Source: Lacticaseibacillus nasuensis JCM 17158 (lineage in GTDB: Bacteria; Bacillota; Bacilli; Lactobacillales; Lactobacillaceae). Taken from it: a DNA stretch of 64,000 nucleotides. The stretch spans positions 268,607 to 332,606 of the forward strand of contig NZ_AZDJ01000030.1 of the NCBI RefSeq assembly GCF_001434705.1, read 5' to 3'. Every line of letters starts with the position of its first letter. Within the stretch, counting starts at the first letter, position 1. The notes under the pieces are model-generated. The model worked only from the letters and a program-made list of their open reading frames with translations. It did not search any database and was not told the DNA's origin. Of this stretch, positions 1 through 9,200 are shown one piece after another. The position numbers were made by a program, and so were the translations under genes.

Positions 1-181
1 GGTGCAGCTCGCGGCACCACGCCGCCAGCTGCGTCACGCGCTGCGCCAACACGTCAGCGTCATCTTCTGGAATGTGCAGCGAGGTGAAGACCCCACTGAA
101 CCCGGCGGCTTGCATCGCCTGCATGTAGGCGCGCGTCGCCGCGGTGAGCGGGGCGCTGAGATAAACGGAAAAACCGACCAT
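1..181 (-). CDS. MupG/DUF871-family TIM-barrel protein (N-terminal part, cut by window edge)
   Basis: Only the first 60 codons are in the window; the gene runs off the left edge. The N-terminus reads MVGFSVYLSAPL, and a later stretch reads GFSGVFTSLHIPEDD. This is the typical start of the DUF871/MupG family (6-phospho-N-acetylmuramidase, which splits MurNAc-6-phosphate from GlcNAc during cell-wall recycling). GGAGG lies 5 nt before the ATG. The upstream neighbour in the same direction is an RpiR/MurR-type regulator, which fits an amino-sugar recycling role. The family call is firm for so short a piece, but the exact substrate is inferred from the family and neighbour. Confidence 0.75.
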   Translation of the reverse strand, partial: MVGFSVYLSAPLTAATRAYMQAMQAAGFSGVFTSLHIPEDDADVLAQRVTQLAAWCRELH

Positions 182-248
182 GTGCTCCTCCAATCGAATA
201 GACCAATTCGCCGATGAAAATGGTGTAACCCTTTTCAACGACAAGTAA

Positions 249-277
249 AGTGTAGCATGGTGGAAAAACGGTTTCAA
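249..277 (-). promoter_or_regulatory. Promoter of the mupG-type gene
   Basis: Read on the minus strand: TTGAAA (272-277), 17-nt spacer, TACACT (249-254). It lies about 70 bp before the start codon and downstream of the regulator gene, so the hydrolase gene can be transcribed separately. Confidence 0.6.
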
Positions 278-294
278 CCTTTTATGTTAGATAA

Positions 295-309
295 TGAAAC
301 ATCATTTCG
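295..309. promoter_or_regulatory. Candidate RpiR/MurR operator upstream of mupG
   Basis: Inverted repeat TGAAA-N5-TTTCG, just upstream of the -35 of the mupG promoter. The same motif (TGAAA-N5-TTTCA) occurs upstream of the regulator gene itself at 1282-1296, which suggests a shared binding site for the adjacent RpiR-type regulator. Function is inferred from symmetry and position. Confidence 0.45.
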
Positions 310-347
310 ATTTTTTCGCAAAAAAAAGACGCACCAGGCGTCTAACT

Positions 348-1229
348 TTAATGCCGACCGCGAAATCCGGCGCGAAAGACATTCTTGTAATCATCGACGA
401 TTTTGCGGCTGGCCACGATGGCCCCCTTGGCCTGGGGATAGTTGCGGCTGACATAGGCGTAATAGATGATATCCACCAGCATCAACTGGGCGTGCAGCGA
501 CTGGGTGGCGGCAAAGCGCACGTTGGCCTCTAGCGGCGCCGAGGTGGTCATCACGATGTCGGCGCGGCGGCTGAGCGAGTTGGCCCCTAGCGTGGTCAAT
601 GCCACCACCTTGCCGCCGGCTTCTTGCACCAGGCGGCTGCCAATCAACACCTCGGGGGTTTCACCGGAGTTGGACACGAACCAAAACAGTTTCTTCTCCC
701 CATCGCGCGCGGCGGCTAGCGGCAACAGCTGATTCAAGTCGTCGGTGGCCAGACAGTTGACGCCGAGGCGCGACCATTTTTGCACGATGTCTTGGGCGAC
801 CAGATACGAGGCGCTCATGCCAAAGCAGACGACCTGTTCGGCGCGTTTCAACCAGCGCAATAGCTTGGCCAGCTCGTCTGGTTGCACGGCCTCGACGGTT
901 TCGTGCAGCGAGCGGTCGGCGTTTTGCAGCAGCTTGGCTTCAATGTTGCTCAGCGTTTCGTTGGCCTTGATCTCTGGGTCGATGGTGACGGCAGTACTGG
1001 GGTTGTTGCGGTCAAACGACAGCTGCAGCTTCAGCTCGTTGTAGCCCGGAAACTGCACGCGGCGCGCAAAGCGGCTCACCGTGCTGGGACTGGTGCCGGC
1101 AGCTTTGGCCAGTTGCTTGACGTTCATCCCCAACACCAGGTCGGGATGCGCCAGCACATAAGTCGCCAGCCGGTCCTCGGCCTCACTCAACTCGGCGCGG
1201 GCACTGAGAATGTTACCTTCAACAGACAT
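348..1229 (-). CDS. RpiR/MurR-family transcriptional regulator
   Basis: A two-domain sugar-phosphate-sensing repressor or activator of about 293 residues. Residues 1-75 are an RpiR helix-turn-helix (VKQLAKAAGTSPSTVSRFARR is the recognition region), and about 115-260 are a SIS sugar-phosphate-binding fold (VCFGMSASYLVAQD, WFVSNSGETPEV, VVALTT). The downstream MupG-type gene makes MurNAc-6-phosphate or a relative a plausible effector, as for MurR. The ATG at 1229 follows GAGG by only 3 nt. An in-frame GTG at 1238 is the alternative start and adds three residues. TGAAA-N5-TTTCA repeats near both genes suggest autoregulation. Confidence 0.85.
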   Translation of the reverse strand: MSVEGNILSARAELSEAEDRLATYVLAHPDLVLGMNVKQLAKAAGTSPSTVSRFARRVQFPGYNELKLQLSFDRNNPSTAVTIDPEIKANETLSNIEAKLLQNADRSLHETVEAVQPDELAKLLRWLKRAEQVVCFGMSASYLVAQDIVQKWSRLGVNCLATDDLNQLLPLAAARDGEKKLFWFVSNSGETPEVLIGSRLVQEAGGKVVALTTLGANSLSRRADIVMTTSAPLEANVRFAATQSLHAQLMLVDIIYYAYVSRNYPQAKGAIVASRKIVDDYKNVFRAGFRGRH

Positions 1230-1281
1230 CTGCCTCACTTCTTTCTCTTACTGTCTATAGGATAGCGGTTTCTGCCATGAA

Positions 1282-1296
1282 TGAAAAGTTATTTCA
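1282..1296. promoter_or_regulatory. Candidate RpiR/MurR operator upstream of its own gene
   Basis: Inverted repeat TGAAA-N5-TTTCA, 53 bp before the regulator start. A second, looser GAAAT...TTTCA repeat follows at about 1300-1318. It matches the motif at 295-309. Confidence 0.4.
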
Positions 1297-1367
1297 CCAG
1301 AAATGATGAACCGTTTCACCAGGGACTGGCGAAATCGCCTAGACCAATTTCAACTCGAAAATTGTGG

Positions 1368-1395
1368 TTGACACCCCGAGTTCTCATGCTATACT
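1368..1395 (+). promoter_or_regulatory. Promoter of the brnQ T-box transcript
   Basis: TTGACA (1368-1373), 16-nt spacer, TATACT (1390-1395). Transcription would begin around 1402 and run into the T-box leader. Confidence 0.75.
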
Positions 1396-1401
1396 CATAA
1401 T

Positions 1402-1667
1402 CAATTAATGCGTTGAGAAAGACCAGTAACCGTGACCGGTCTGCAAGCGAGCGTCGGCAGGTGTGAGGACGCGAGGCAGTCATGGCGAATATCCCTTTTG
1501 AGCAGGACACCGAATTGAGTAACGTGTCATGGGGACACCCATTATCGTGTGCGCGTATCGCTTTTTTGCCGTACGCAGTGAGGCTTGCCCGGTGACGGGC
1601 TGGCGACTTAAGGTGGTACCGCGCGCATGCGCCCTTAGCAAGATTTTTGCTGAGGGCGTTTTTTCGT
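1402..1667 (+). promoter_or_regulatory. T-box leader of brnQ, specifier AUC (Ile)
   Basis: The T-box core AAGGTGGTACCGCG lies at 1610-1623. It is followed by an intrinsic terminator with stem GCCCTTAGCA (1631-1640) and TGCTGAGGGC (1648-1657), then six T. Stem I starts near 1415. In the specifier loop GAA (1487-1489) is followed by T and then ATC (1491-1493), the same GAA-N-codon layout seen in the metQ and proB leaders of this window. ATC points to tRNA-Ile. The UGGU of the T-box fits a discriminator A. Uncharged tRNA-Ile would block the terminator and allow brnQ expression. Confidence 0.9.
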
Positions 1668-1762
1668 GCCTCAGCCAATGAAGGAGGTGGTGGCCGTGGC
1701 CAGTGGTATTTGCACAATTAATCAATTGACCGACAACGGCACCCTAATCAAGGAGAGCACAA

Positions 1763-3136
1763 ATGCTAGAAGAAAAACACTTAACCACTAAAGATTACTT
1801 AGTCATCGGCTCGATGCTATTCGGGTTATTTTTCGGCGCGGGGAACTTAATTTTCCCGCTGCACCTCGGGCAAATCGCCGGCGGCCACTGGGTCACCGCG
1901 GCCCTGGGCTTTCTCGTCACCGCCGTGGTGCTGCCCCTGCTGTCAGTACTGGCGGTTTCGCTGATGCACGCGGAAGGCGTCTATGACATCGGCCGGCCGC
2001 TGGGCAAATGGTTCGCCTTGACCTTCATGGTGTTGATCCACGCCACCATCGGCCCGCTGTTTGGCACCCCGCGGACGGCCACGGTCAGCTTTACCACCGG
2101 CGTCGCCCCGCTGTTGCCCAAGAGTTGGCAAACTGGCGGCTTGCTGGTGTTCTCCGCCTTGTTTTTCCTGGCGGCGTTTCTGCTGTCGTATAAGGAGCGC
2201 AAAATCACCAGCGCCGTGGGCAAGGTCTTAAACCCGTTATTCCTCTTGCTGCTGGCCGTCGTATTCTTCGTCGGCTTCCTGCACCCGCTTGGTTCAGCCG
2301 GCGCCCAAGCTGCCACGACCGGTTACCACACCAGCGGGGCGAGCTTCTTCAACGGCTTTTTGCAAGGCTACAACACGATGGACGCCTTGGCCGGCCTGGC
2401 CTTCGGGGTCACCGTCGTCACCGCCGTGCGGGGGTTGGGGCTCCACCGCGACACCTCGGTGGCTAAGGTCACCGCCAAAGCCGGCGTCATCGCCACCAGT
2501 GCCATCGGCGTGGTCTATCTGTTGTTGATTGTCCTCGGGGCGACTTCCGTAGCTAAGTTTGCGCCGAGCGCAGAAGGCGGCACGGCGTTTAATCAAATCG
2601 TCACCCATTACTTCGGCGCGGCCGGGCACGCGTTATTGGCGACGTTACTCACCGTGACCTGCCTGACCACGGCGGTGGGCCTGGTTGCCGCGTTTGCCCA
2701 GGACTTCCATAAGCATTTTCCCGTCTTGTCTTACGTGCAGTGGCTGGGGCTGATGAGCTTCGCCTCGTTTCTAACGGCCAACTTCGGGCTGGCAACCATC
2801 ATCGAGTGGTCCACGCCGATGCTGATGTTCCTGTACCCGTTCTCGATGGTCTTGATCCTGTTATCCGTCACCAACCACCTGTTCCACCGCGACCCGGTGG
2901 TGTACGGCTTCACGGTGGCCTTCACCACCCTGCCGGCGCTGGGCGACATGATCAGCTCGTTTCCGCCGGTGGTCAGCCAAAGCAGCTTCGGCCTGGCGGT
3001 CACGAATTTCTACCATAGCTACCTGCCGTTTAGCACTTTGGGTATGGGCTGGGTCGTTCCGGCCTTGGTGGGGCTGGCCTTAGGGCTGGTCTGCCACGTC
3101 TGGCGGGTGCGCGCTGCGGCCAGTGCCGAAGCGTAG
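1763..3136 (+). CDS. brnQ: Branched-chain amino acid transporter BrnQ (LIVCS family)
   Basis: A 457-residue integral membrane protein of about 12 hydrophobic segments that takes up Leu, Ile and Val with a cation. The N-terminal signature GLFFGAGNLIFPLHLGQ and the internal TPRTATVSFTTG are typical of BrnQ, and the length is normal. AAGGAGAG precedes the ATG by about 9 nt. It is controlled by the Ile T-box directly upstream and ends in a clear terminator, so it is a single-gene transcription unit. No anomaly seen. Confidence 0.95.
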   Translation: MLEEKHLTTKDYLVIGSMLFGLFFGAGNLIFPLHLGQIAGGHWVTAALGFLVTAVVLPLLSVLAVSLMHAEGVYDIGRPLGKWFALTFMVLIHATIGPLFGTPRTATVSFTTGVAPLLPKSWQTGGLLVFSALFFLAAFLLSYKERKITSAVGKVLNPLFLLLLAVVFFVGFLHPLGSAGAQAATTGYHTSGASFFNGFLQGYNTMDALAGLAFGVTVVTAVRGLGLHRDTSVAKVTAKAGVIATSAIGVVYLLLIVLGATSVAKFAPSAEGGTAFNQIVTHYFGAAGHALLATLLTVTCLTTAVGLVAAFAQDFHKHFPVLSYVQWLGLMSFASFLTANFGLATIIEWSTPMLMFLYPFSMVLILLSVTNHLFHRDPVVYGFTVAFTTLPALGDMISSFPPVVSQSSFGLAVTNFYHSYLPFSTLGMGWVVPALVGLALGLVCHVWRVRAAASAEA

Positions 3137-3168
3137 CTCACCACATTTCTTGCACCGGTTCACAGATG

Positions 3169-3197
3169 CGGCTATCCTCAAGAGGTAGCCGTTTTTT
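3169..3197 (+). terminator. Intrinsic terminator after brnQ
   Basis: Stem CGGCTA (3169-3174) pairs with TAGCCG (3186-3191) and is extended inside by TCCTC/GAGG, followed by six T. It overlaps the leader of the following esterase gene. Confidence 0.75.
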
Positions 3198-3218
3198 GTT
3201 GAGCGAAGGAGGCGCGAA

Positions 3219-4004
3219 ATGTCCGATTCCCTGCTTGATCTGCCTTACCATTCCGACACGAACCTCACGGCAGATGTGTATCTGCCCACCAACTCGCCGC
3301 GCGCGACCATCATCGATATCCACGGTGGCGGCTGGTTTCGCGGCGATAAGGCCAAAGACGCCGACTGGGCGCAGCGCCTCACCGCCGCCGGTTACGCTGC
3401 GGTGGTCCCCAACTACCGCATCGGCAAGGCCGGCGTTTACCCCGCGCCGTTGTGCGACATGACGGCCCTGGTGAAGTGGCTGCGCGGGTCCGACTTGCCG
3501 CTGCCCACCGACCGGCTAGCCGCGGTCGGCGGCTCCGCCGGCGGCAACATGGCCGTGGAGCTGGCGATTGCCTACGGGATGCCTGCGGTGTCACTGTCTG
3601 GTATTTTTGACATCGAGGCCTGGCTCGCCGCACACCCCACTGTGATTCCAAACGCCGGCGACACCAGCGACTTTAACCAGCGTGCCAGCGCCACCATTAA
3701 CCAAGACGGCGCCAACGACGCGTTTTACAAGTGGTTCGTCTTGAATTATCTGGCCGACGATCCGACCATGGCGCATAACGCTACGCCGGCTTACCACGTC
3801 ACGACCACCACCGGGCCGCTGTTTCTCGCCAACTCCCTGCACGAATTCGTGCCGACCAGCGGCATGATGCAAATGGCGGCGGCGCTGACGGCCAAGCGCG
3901 TGCCGTTTACCATGCAGCTATTAACCGGGACCCGCCACGCCAAGGGCTATCTCGACGACGTGTGGCCGGCAATGTTGTTGTGGCTCAATGGGCAGTTTCA
4001 GTGA
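3219..4004 (+). CDS. Alpha/beta hydrolase (HSL/BD-FAE-like esterase)
   Basis: A 261-residue cytoplasmic protein with the oxyanion-hole motif HGGGW (residues 35-39), the nucleophile elbow GGSAGG (Ser106), and a late GTRHAKGY stretch that likely supplies the catalytic His (about 242). This is the pattern of carboxylesterases acting on short acyl esters. The substrate cannot be read from sequence. GAAGGAGG precedes the ATG. It stands alone between the brnQ terminator and a palindromic terminator. Confidence 0.85.
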   Translation: MSDSLLDLPYHSDTNLTADVYLPTNSPRATIIDIHGGGWFRGDKAKDADWAQRLTAAGYAAVVPNYRIGKAGVYPAPLCDMTALVKWLRGSDLPLPTDRLAAVGGSAGGNMAVELAIAYGMPAVSLSGIFDIEAWLAAHPTVIPNAGDTSDFNQRASATINQDGANDAFYKWFVLNYLADDPTMAHNATPAYHVTTTTGPLFLANSLHEFVPTSGMMQMAAALTAKRVPFTMQLLTGTRHAKGYLDDVWPAMLLWLNGQFQ

Positions 4005-4010
4005 TGCAGG

Positions 4011-4039
4011 GTCTGACGCGTAACGCGTCAGACTTTTTT
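4011..4039 (+). terminator. Palindromic terminator after the esterase gene
   Basis: Perfect 11-bp arms GTCTGACGCGT/ACGCGTCAGAC (allowing for the central base), followed by six T. This is the first member of the palindromic repeat family described in the next entry, here positioned to act as an intrinsic terminator. Confidence 0.6.
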
Positions 4040-4285
4040 CTTGGCCGGGCCTATGCTGGCAATGTGACGCATGACGCGTCGGACTGCAGACGCTGTTGCT
4101 GTTACCGAACTCAAATGAGTGAGCGCGATTGGCGGGTCTGACGCAGCAGGCGTCAGACTTTTGTTGTCGGTAAGGACCCGCGCTGGGAATGTGACGCGTG
4201 ACGCGTCAGACCCACCACGTATCGTCACCGCAGGCAGCTTCCGTACATCAGGAACCAAGCCAGTCTGACGCGTCGCGCGTCAGAC
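4011..4285. repeat. Five palindromic repeats, (G)TCTGACGCG-type
   Basis: The 372-bp gap between the esterase gene and cysK holds five copies of a 21-23-bp palindrome with core TGACGCGTGACGCGTCA. They lie at 4011-4033, 4064-4084, 4136-4158, 4191-4211 and 4263-4285. Spacing alternates 53, 72, 55, 72 bp, so the basic unit is about 126 bp with two palindromes. Copies 1, 3 and 5 begin GTCTGAC; copies 2 and 4 begin GTGAC. No coding frame is convincing. The same family recurs at 35.8-36.5 kb and 37.2-37.4 kb. Confidence 0.9.
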
Positions 4286-4376
4286 CACCCACCGCCCGCC
4301 TGCAAATCGTGTTTCTACTATTAAATAGTAACCAAAAACGGCCACCCGCATTTCTGCAGGTGGCCGCCGTTATCGA

Positions 4377-5297
4377 CTAGTAATCAAACAAATCGGTGGA
4401 CAGGTACCGATCGCCGCCATCCGGCGCAATGGTCACAACGACGTGGCCGGTGCCGAGCTGTTTGGCTAATTCGATGGCACCGTAGATGTTGGCGCCGGCG
4501 GAAATGCCAGGCAGGAAGCCTTCTTTGTGCCCCACGGCCTTGGCCGTGGCAATGGCATCAGCACTCGTGACCTCGAGGATGCCATCATACAAGTCGGTAT
4601 CCAACACGCTTGGGATAAACCCGGCGGAGATGCCTTGAATCTTGTGCTTGCCGCCGTGGCCATCCTTGAGCATCGGGCTTTCAGCCGCCTCCAAGGCGTA
4701 CACCTTGGCTGCAGGATCCAGCTTACGTAGCGCGCGGCCCACGCCCGTCAAGGTGCCACCGGTGCCGACGCCGGCCACAAACGCATCCGGCACCTTGTCG
4801 CCGAGATCGGCGATGATTTCCGCACCGGTGGTCAGCTCATGAATCTCCGGGTTAGCCGGATTGTCGAATTGCATCGGCAGGAAGTAGCCCTTTTCTGCGG
4901 CCAACGCCTTGGCGCGCTTGATCGCCCCTGGCATGCCTTCCGCGCCTGGCGTCAGCTGCAGCTCGGCGCCATAGCCTTGCATCAGCTTGCGCCGCTCCAC
5001 GCTCATCGTGTCGGGCATCAAAATAATCAGGTGATACCCCTTGGCGGCGGCCACGGCGGCCAGGCCGATGCCGGTGTTGCCGGAGGTCGGCTCGATGATG
5101 GTGCCGCCTGGCTTCAGGCTGCCATCTGCCTCGGCGCGGGCAATCATCGCCAGGCCGATGCGGTCCTTCACGGAACCGGCGGGATTGAAGAATTCCAACT
5201 TGACGAACACGTCCGCGGCGCCGGCTGGCACGACGCGGTTCAACCGCACCATCGGGGTGTGGCCGATTAATTCAGTAATATTATTGGCAACAGTCAT
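4377..5297 (-). CDS. cysK: Cysteine synthase (O-acetylserine sulfhydrylase)
   Basis: A 306-residue PLP enzyme that makes cysteine from O-acetylserine and sulfide. The PLP lysine is in SVKDRIG (Lys44), the substrate loop is [10 protein letters not shown] (about 73-82), and the PLP-phosphate loop is [10 protein letters not shown] (about 177-186). Length and motifs fit CysK. In lactobacilli this subgroup can also act on homoserine esters or in transsulfuration, so the true substrate is uncertain. The start is the ATG at 5297, behind AAGGAGG; the longer open frame upstream is not coding. It follows metA with a 13-bp gap, so the two form an operon for sulfur amino acid synthesis. Confidence 0.92.
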   Translation of the reverse strand: MTVANNITELIGHTPMVRLNRVVPAGAADVFVKLEFFNPAGSVKDRIGLAMIARAEADGSLKPGGTIIEPTSGNTGIGLAAVAAAKGYHLIILMPDTMSVERRKLMQGYGAELQLTPGAEGMPGAIKRAKALAAEKGYFLPMQFDNPANPEIHELTTGAEIIADLGDKVPDAFVAGVGTGGTLTGVGRALRKLDPAAKVYALEAAESPMLKDGHGGKHKIQGISAGFIPSVLDTDLYDGILEVTSADAIATAKAVGHKEGFLPGISAGANIYGAIELAKQLGTGHVVVTIAPDGGDRYLSTDLFDY

Positions 5298-5310
5298 ATG
5301 CTTTTCCTCC

Positions 5311-6123
5311 TTAATTCGTTGACGACAACCGATTGGCGGCGACGCGGCGCACCCACTGCGAGAAAAACGTGGCCTGCGTGTCCGCCCAATTAAACACCGG
5401 CCCGCCGAAGTGTGCGGGGTCGGCGAAGACCTGCTCGGGGCGGCGATAGTGGCGCTCGGGGTGCGCCGCGATTTCTCGTTGGTACTCATGGGCGAGCCCC
5501 AGCGGCCCGTATTCTAAGTGGGCAAACATGAAGGTCTGATGCGCCGCAGCATTTTCCACCAAAAACAGGTGGTGCGCCGGCGTCTCACTCACCAGCGTCA
5601 ACGCCGAGGTGGCCTGCACCTGCGCGCGGTCCATTTCGGCGTACCGCGCATGCGGCGCCATGAACCCAGCCGGCAACCCGGTCAACAGGTCCGACGCGGC
5701 GAGCTGCTCGTGGGGATACACGCCAAACAGCTTATGCGGCAACATGTGCTTGGCGATGCCGTACTGGTGCGCCAACGCCGCCATGCCACCCCAACACAGG
5801 TACAGCTGCTCACGCCCACCTGCCGCCAGCGCGTCAAGCAAGGCGTTCACCTCGGCGATGTAGGTGACATCGGCAAAGGCGAACTGCTCCACCGGTGCCC
5901 CGGTAATGATGAACGCGTCGAGCGCCGCGGCCTCGTCAATGCGTAGCGGCGCCAAAATTGCGCTCACCGCGCTGGGCACGGCGCGCCCAGCGTAATGGCT
6001 GACGGGATAATAAAAATGGGGCACGATGGGCAAGCCGGCCAGGCGCAAGACGCGGTTGAACCGGGCGTTGGTGTCGGCCTTATCGTGCATAACATTCAAG
6101 ATCCCGATGTGCAGGGGTCGCAT
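5311..6123 (-). CDS. metA: Homoserine O-acyltransferase (MetA/HTS family)
   Basis: A 270-residue glutamine-amidotransferase-like enzyme. Cys110 in [11 protein letters not shown] is the acyl-enzyme nucleophile, and the catalytic H-x-E pair is His202/Glu204 in AHLEYG. It activates homoserine (or a related hydroxyl amino acid) by acetyl or succinyl transfer, for methionine or cysteine synthesis. The family is usually about 300 residues, so this is a slightly short member. Acyl-donor choice is not readable here. It is first in the operon with cysK; GGAGG precedes the ATG. Confidence 0.88.
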   Translation of the reverse strand: MRPLHIGILNVMHDKADTNARFNRVLRLAGLPIVPHFYYPVSHYAGRAVPSAVSAILAPLRIDEAAALDAFIITGAPVEQFAFADVTYIAEVNALLDALAAGGREQLYLCWGGMAALAHQYGIAKHMLPHKLFGVYPHEQLAASDLLTGLPAGFMAPHARYAEMDRAQVQATSALTLVSETPAHHLFLVENAAAHQTFMFAHLEYGPLGLAHEYQREIAAHPERHYRRPEQVFADPAHFGGPVFNWADTQATFFSQWVRRVAANRLSSTN

Positions 6124-6239
6124 AGTTGCCTCCTTTTGGCAGCGCTTAATCGCACTACTAATTTAAGTTTAGCACATTCATAATCAATCGGGAACTCGCG
6201 CTTTTTCTCGATTGTTAAACAAGTTTCGCAAGCCAACGC

Positions 6240-6276
6240 AAAAACACCGCGGCGCTTCAGCAAGCGTCGCGGTGTT
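6240..6276 (-). terminator. Terminator of the SRR protein gene
   Basis: A strong hairpin with arms of about 15 bp (AACACCGC...GCGGTGTT) around a short loop, ending in five T on the minus strand just after the SRR stop codon. Confidence 0.85.
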
Positions 6277-6284
6277 GCTGCTCA

Positions 6285-9200
6285 TTAATGATCATCGTGC
6301 TTGCGGCCCCAGCCGAAGAGCCCGTGGCGCTTCGGTGGTGTCGTGGTGCTGGCTTCCTCTGCGCGCCGGCGCTCAGCCCGCGAGCGCGGCTCAGCCGATT
6401 GCGGCGTCGGTGCCGGTGCGGTGCTGGCAGACGTTGACGCTGGCAGCGCGGCGCTGGCAGACGTTGGCGTCGGCGCATTCGGCGTGACCGATTGCGGCAC
6501 GACTCGCCGCCGGGCGCGCCCGGTGGCATCGGCGGTGGCCGATTCCACGAGCTGGCCAACCGCGGTTTGGCTTGGATCGCCGGCCGCACTGGCGGCCGGT
6601 GGCACCGTCAGCGCCACCGGTGCACTGGCGGTGGCATCCGGCACCTGTTGGGTGATGCTGAGGCGCTCGCCCGCGGCGGTCAGCGGCACGCTGATCATCC
6701 ACTGCCCGGCGCCGCTGACATCGGTGGTCAGCGTTTCGGTGCCAGTCACGGTAATCGTGGCGTGCGGCTCACCTTCCCCGGCCAGAGCCAACATCGTCCC
6801 GGTGTTGAAGGCATAGCCCACACTCGGTTGCGGCGTTTGCGTGGCGCTTGGCACGCTGGCGGTGACCGGCGTGCTGGTCGGCCGATCGCCGATGGTTTGG
6901 GTGACGCTCAGCATATCGCCGGCGTCTGGATCCAAGGCGGCGACTTGCCAATTGCCGTCGCGGTCGACGCGGCCCATGTAGCTGCTGCCATCGGCCAAGA
7001 CGGTGATGCGCGCCCCGCGCTCGCCGGTGCCGACCAGGTTAGTGCGGTTGCCGGTGTTTTGAATGGTGGTGATCACCGGTTGCGGCGAGCGGTGCGGTTC
7101 GAGCTCGGCCAGCGATTCACTGGTGCGGACCTGCACCACCGCAGCGGTTTCTGCGGCTTCGCTGGTGGCCAAATCGGTGACGGTTTGCAAGGCGGCCTTG
7201 GCGCTTTCGGCCAGCATGATGCTGAGACTAGCGGTGGCCGAGGCCATCAGGCTCATCGACTGACTGCGGTGGGCGGTATCCGTTGTCCACAGGAACGTCG
7301 AGGCGCTTTCGCTAATTTGGTTGCTGGTCATGACGCTGGTCGACTCGGCCTGACTCAGCGTGAGGCTGGTGCTGGCACTGAGACTCGTCAGGTAACTTTG
7401 ACTTTGGGCCAGGCGCAGGCGCTCGCTTTCACTCAGCGATAACCCGATGGCGTCGCTGGCACTGGCGTATTCGCTCAGCGAATGGATTTGGCTGGCATCG
7501 AGGCTGGCCGACTGGCTGGCGGACACATCCGTCGAGCGCGTCAGACTGGCGTCGATCGCCGCGCTGGCACTCGCCGCCAGAGACACGGCGATGCGGGTGC
7601 TTTGCGACTGCCGCAAGCTGAAGGCGACGCTGGTCGAGGCACTGGCGCTCACGCGCTGACTCGCGCTGGTGCTGGTGCTGGTTTGGGTGCTGACGGCCAC
7701 GCTGAGCTCGGTCGACGCCGACTGCGACCAGGTCACGGATTGGGCCAAGCTGCCACTGGTGGATAGCGACTGCGCGCGGTGCTCGCTGAGGCTCAACGCG
7801 GTGCTAGCACTGGTGAAGACGCTTTGGCTCAGCCAGACTTGGGTGCTCGTCGACTGCGACGCGCTACCGCTGGTGCTGAGACTCATGGCCACCGCTTCGC
7901 TGAGGCTCATGCTGGTGCTGGCCTGCGTGCTGGCGATTTCGCTTAACAACGCGGAGAAGCTGGCGGATTCACTGAGGCTAGCGATGCGGCTTTGCGAGTC
8001 GTACTCGCTTAAGCGCAGGCTCAGCAACAGGCTTTGGCTGCCGCTGGTGCTCAGGCTGCCCACCGTCGAGACACTGGCGCTGGCACTGCCACTGGCGCTG
8101 GTGCTGGCTTGGGTGCTCCCAACCAGGGACACGGCGACGCTGGTACTTTGACTCACCGCGGCACTGGCGCTGGCGCTTTGCGACTGGCTGGCACTGGCCG
8201 AATTCGACGCGCTGGCGCTGGTACTGCCGCTGGTGCGCAGCGAAGCGGCCACGCTGAAGACGGTACTCTGGCTCGCGCTTTGACTCGTACTGGTGCTGGC
8301 CACGAGGCTGGCTTGCGTGGAGACGCTGGCGCTGCCCACAGCGCTGACACTGGCGGAATCACTGCCACTAACGCTGGCGCTGTCGAGGCGGCTGAGGAAA
8401 ATGGCGAAGCGAAGCGAGTCGCTGGCACTAGCCGAGGTACTGGTGCTGGCACTGAGCGATTGGTGAATAGCCTGCGAGACGCTGGTCGACGCACTGGCGC
8501 TGACGAAGGCACTGGTGCTGGCCGATGCGGAAGTCGACTGCGACGCACTGGTGCTGGAACTGCCACTCAGTGACGTTTGCACGCTGAAGAATTGCGACTG
8601 CGAAGCCGATGCCGAAAGCACGGCACTGGCGCTCGCACTGCCACTGGCGCTGGTGCTCAGCGACACTGCCGTCGACGCGCTGGCGCTGGCCGAACCGCTG
8701 ACGCTGGTGCTCAACGAGGCCACCACGGAACCGCTGGTCGACGCGCTGGCGCTAACCGAACCACTCACGGAACTCGATGCGGAAACCACGGCAGATTGGC
8801 TGCCGCTGGTGGACAATGACTGGGCCAGACTGTGACTGCCGCTGGCGCTGACGCTGCCACTGACCGAATCCGACGCGCTGGCGCTAGCCGATTGCGACCA
8901 CGCCACGCTTCGGCTGGTCGAGGCGGATTGCGACCAGGCGACACTGGTGCTGGCGCTGGCCGAGCCACTCAGGGAAACCGACTGACTCGCCGCGAGGCTG
9001 AAGGCGACGCTGGTGCTGACCGAAGCCGACCCGCTCATGCTGGTGGACACGGAAGTCAACGCACTCAGCACCGTGCTGGCGCTGGCCGAAGCCGAGGCAC
9101 TGCCACTAGTGCTGGCGCTGGCCGACCCACTTAGGCTCAGTTGCTGCGACTGGCTGGCGCTGGCGCTGCCACTCAGCGAGCCGGCAGTCGAAGTGCTAAG

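Noticed and set aside
1316..1725. Minus-strand open frames upstream of brnQ
   Set aside because: They lie antisense to the T-box leader and its promoter, which explain the sequence fully.
8153..8566. Basic proline-rich frame on the minus strand inside the SRR gene
   Set aside because: Alternative reading frame of the SRR gene itself.
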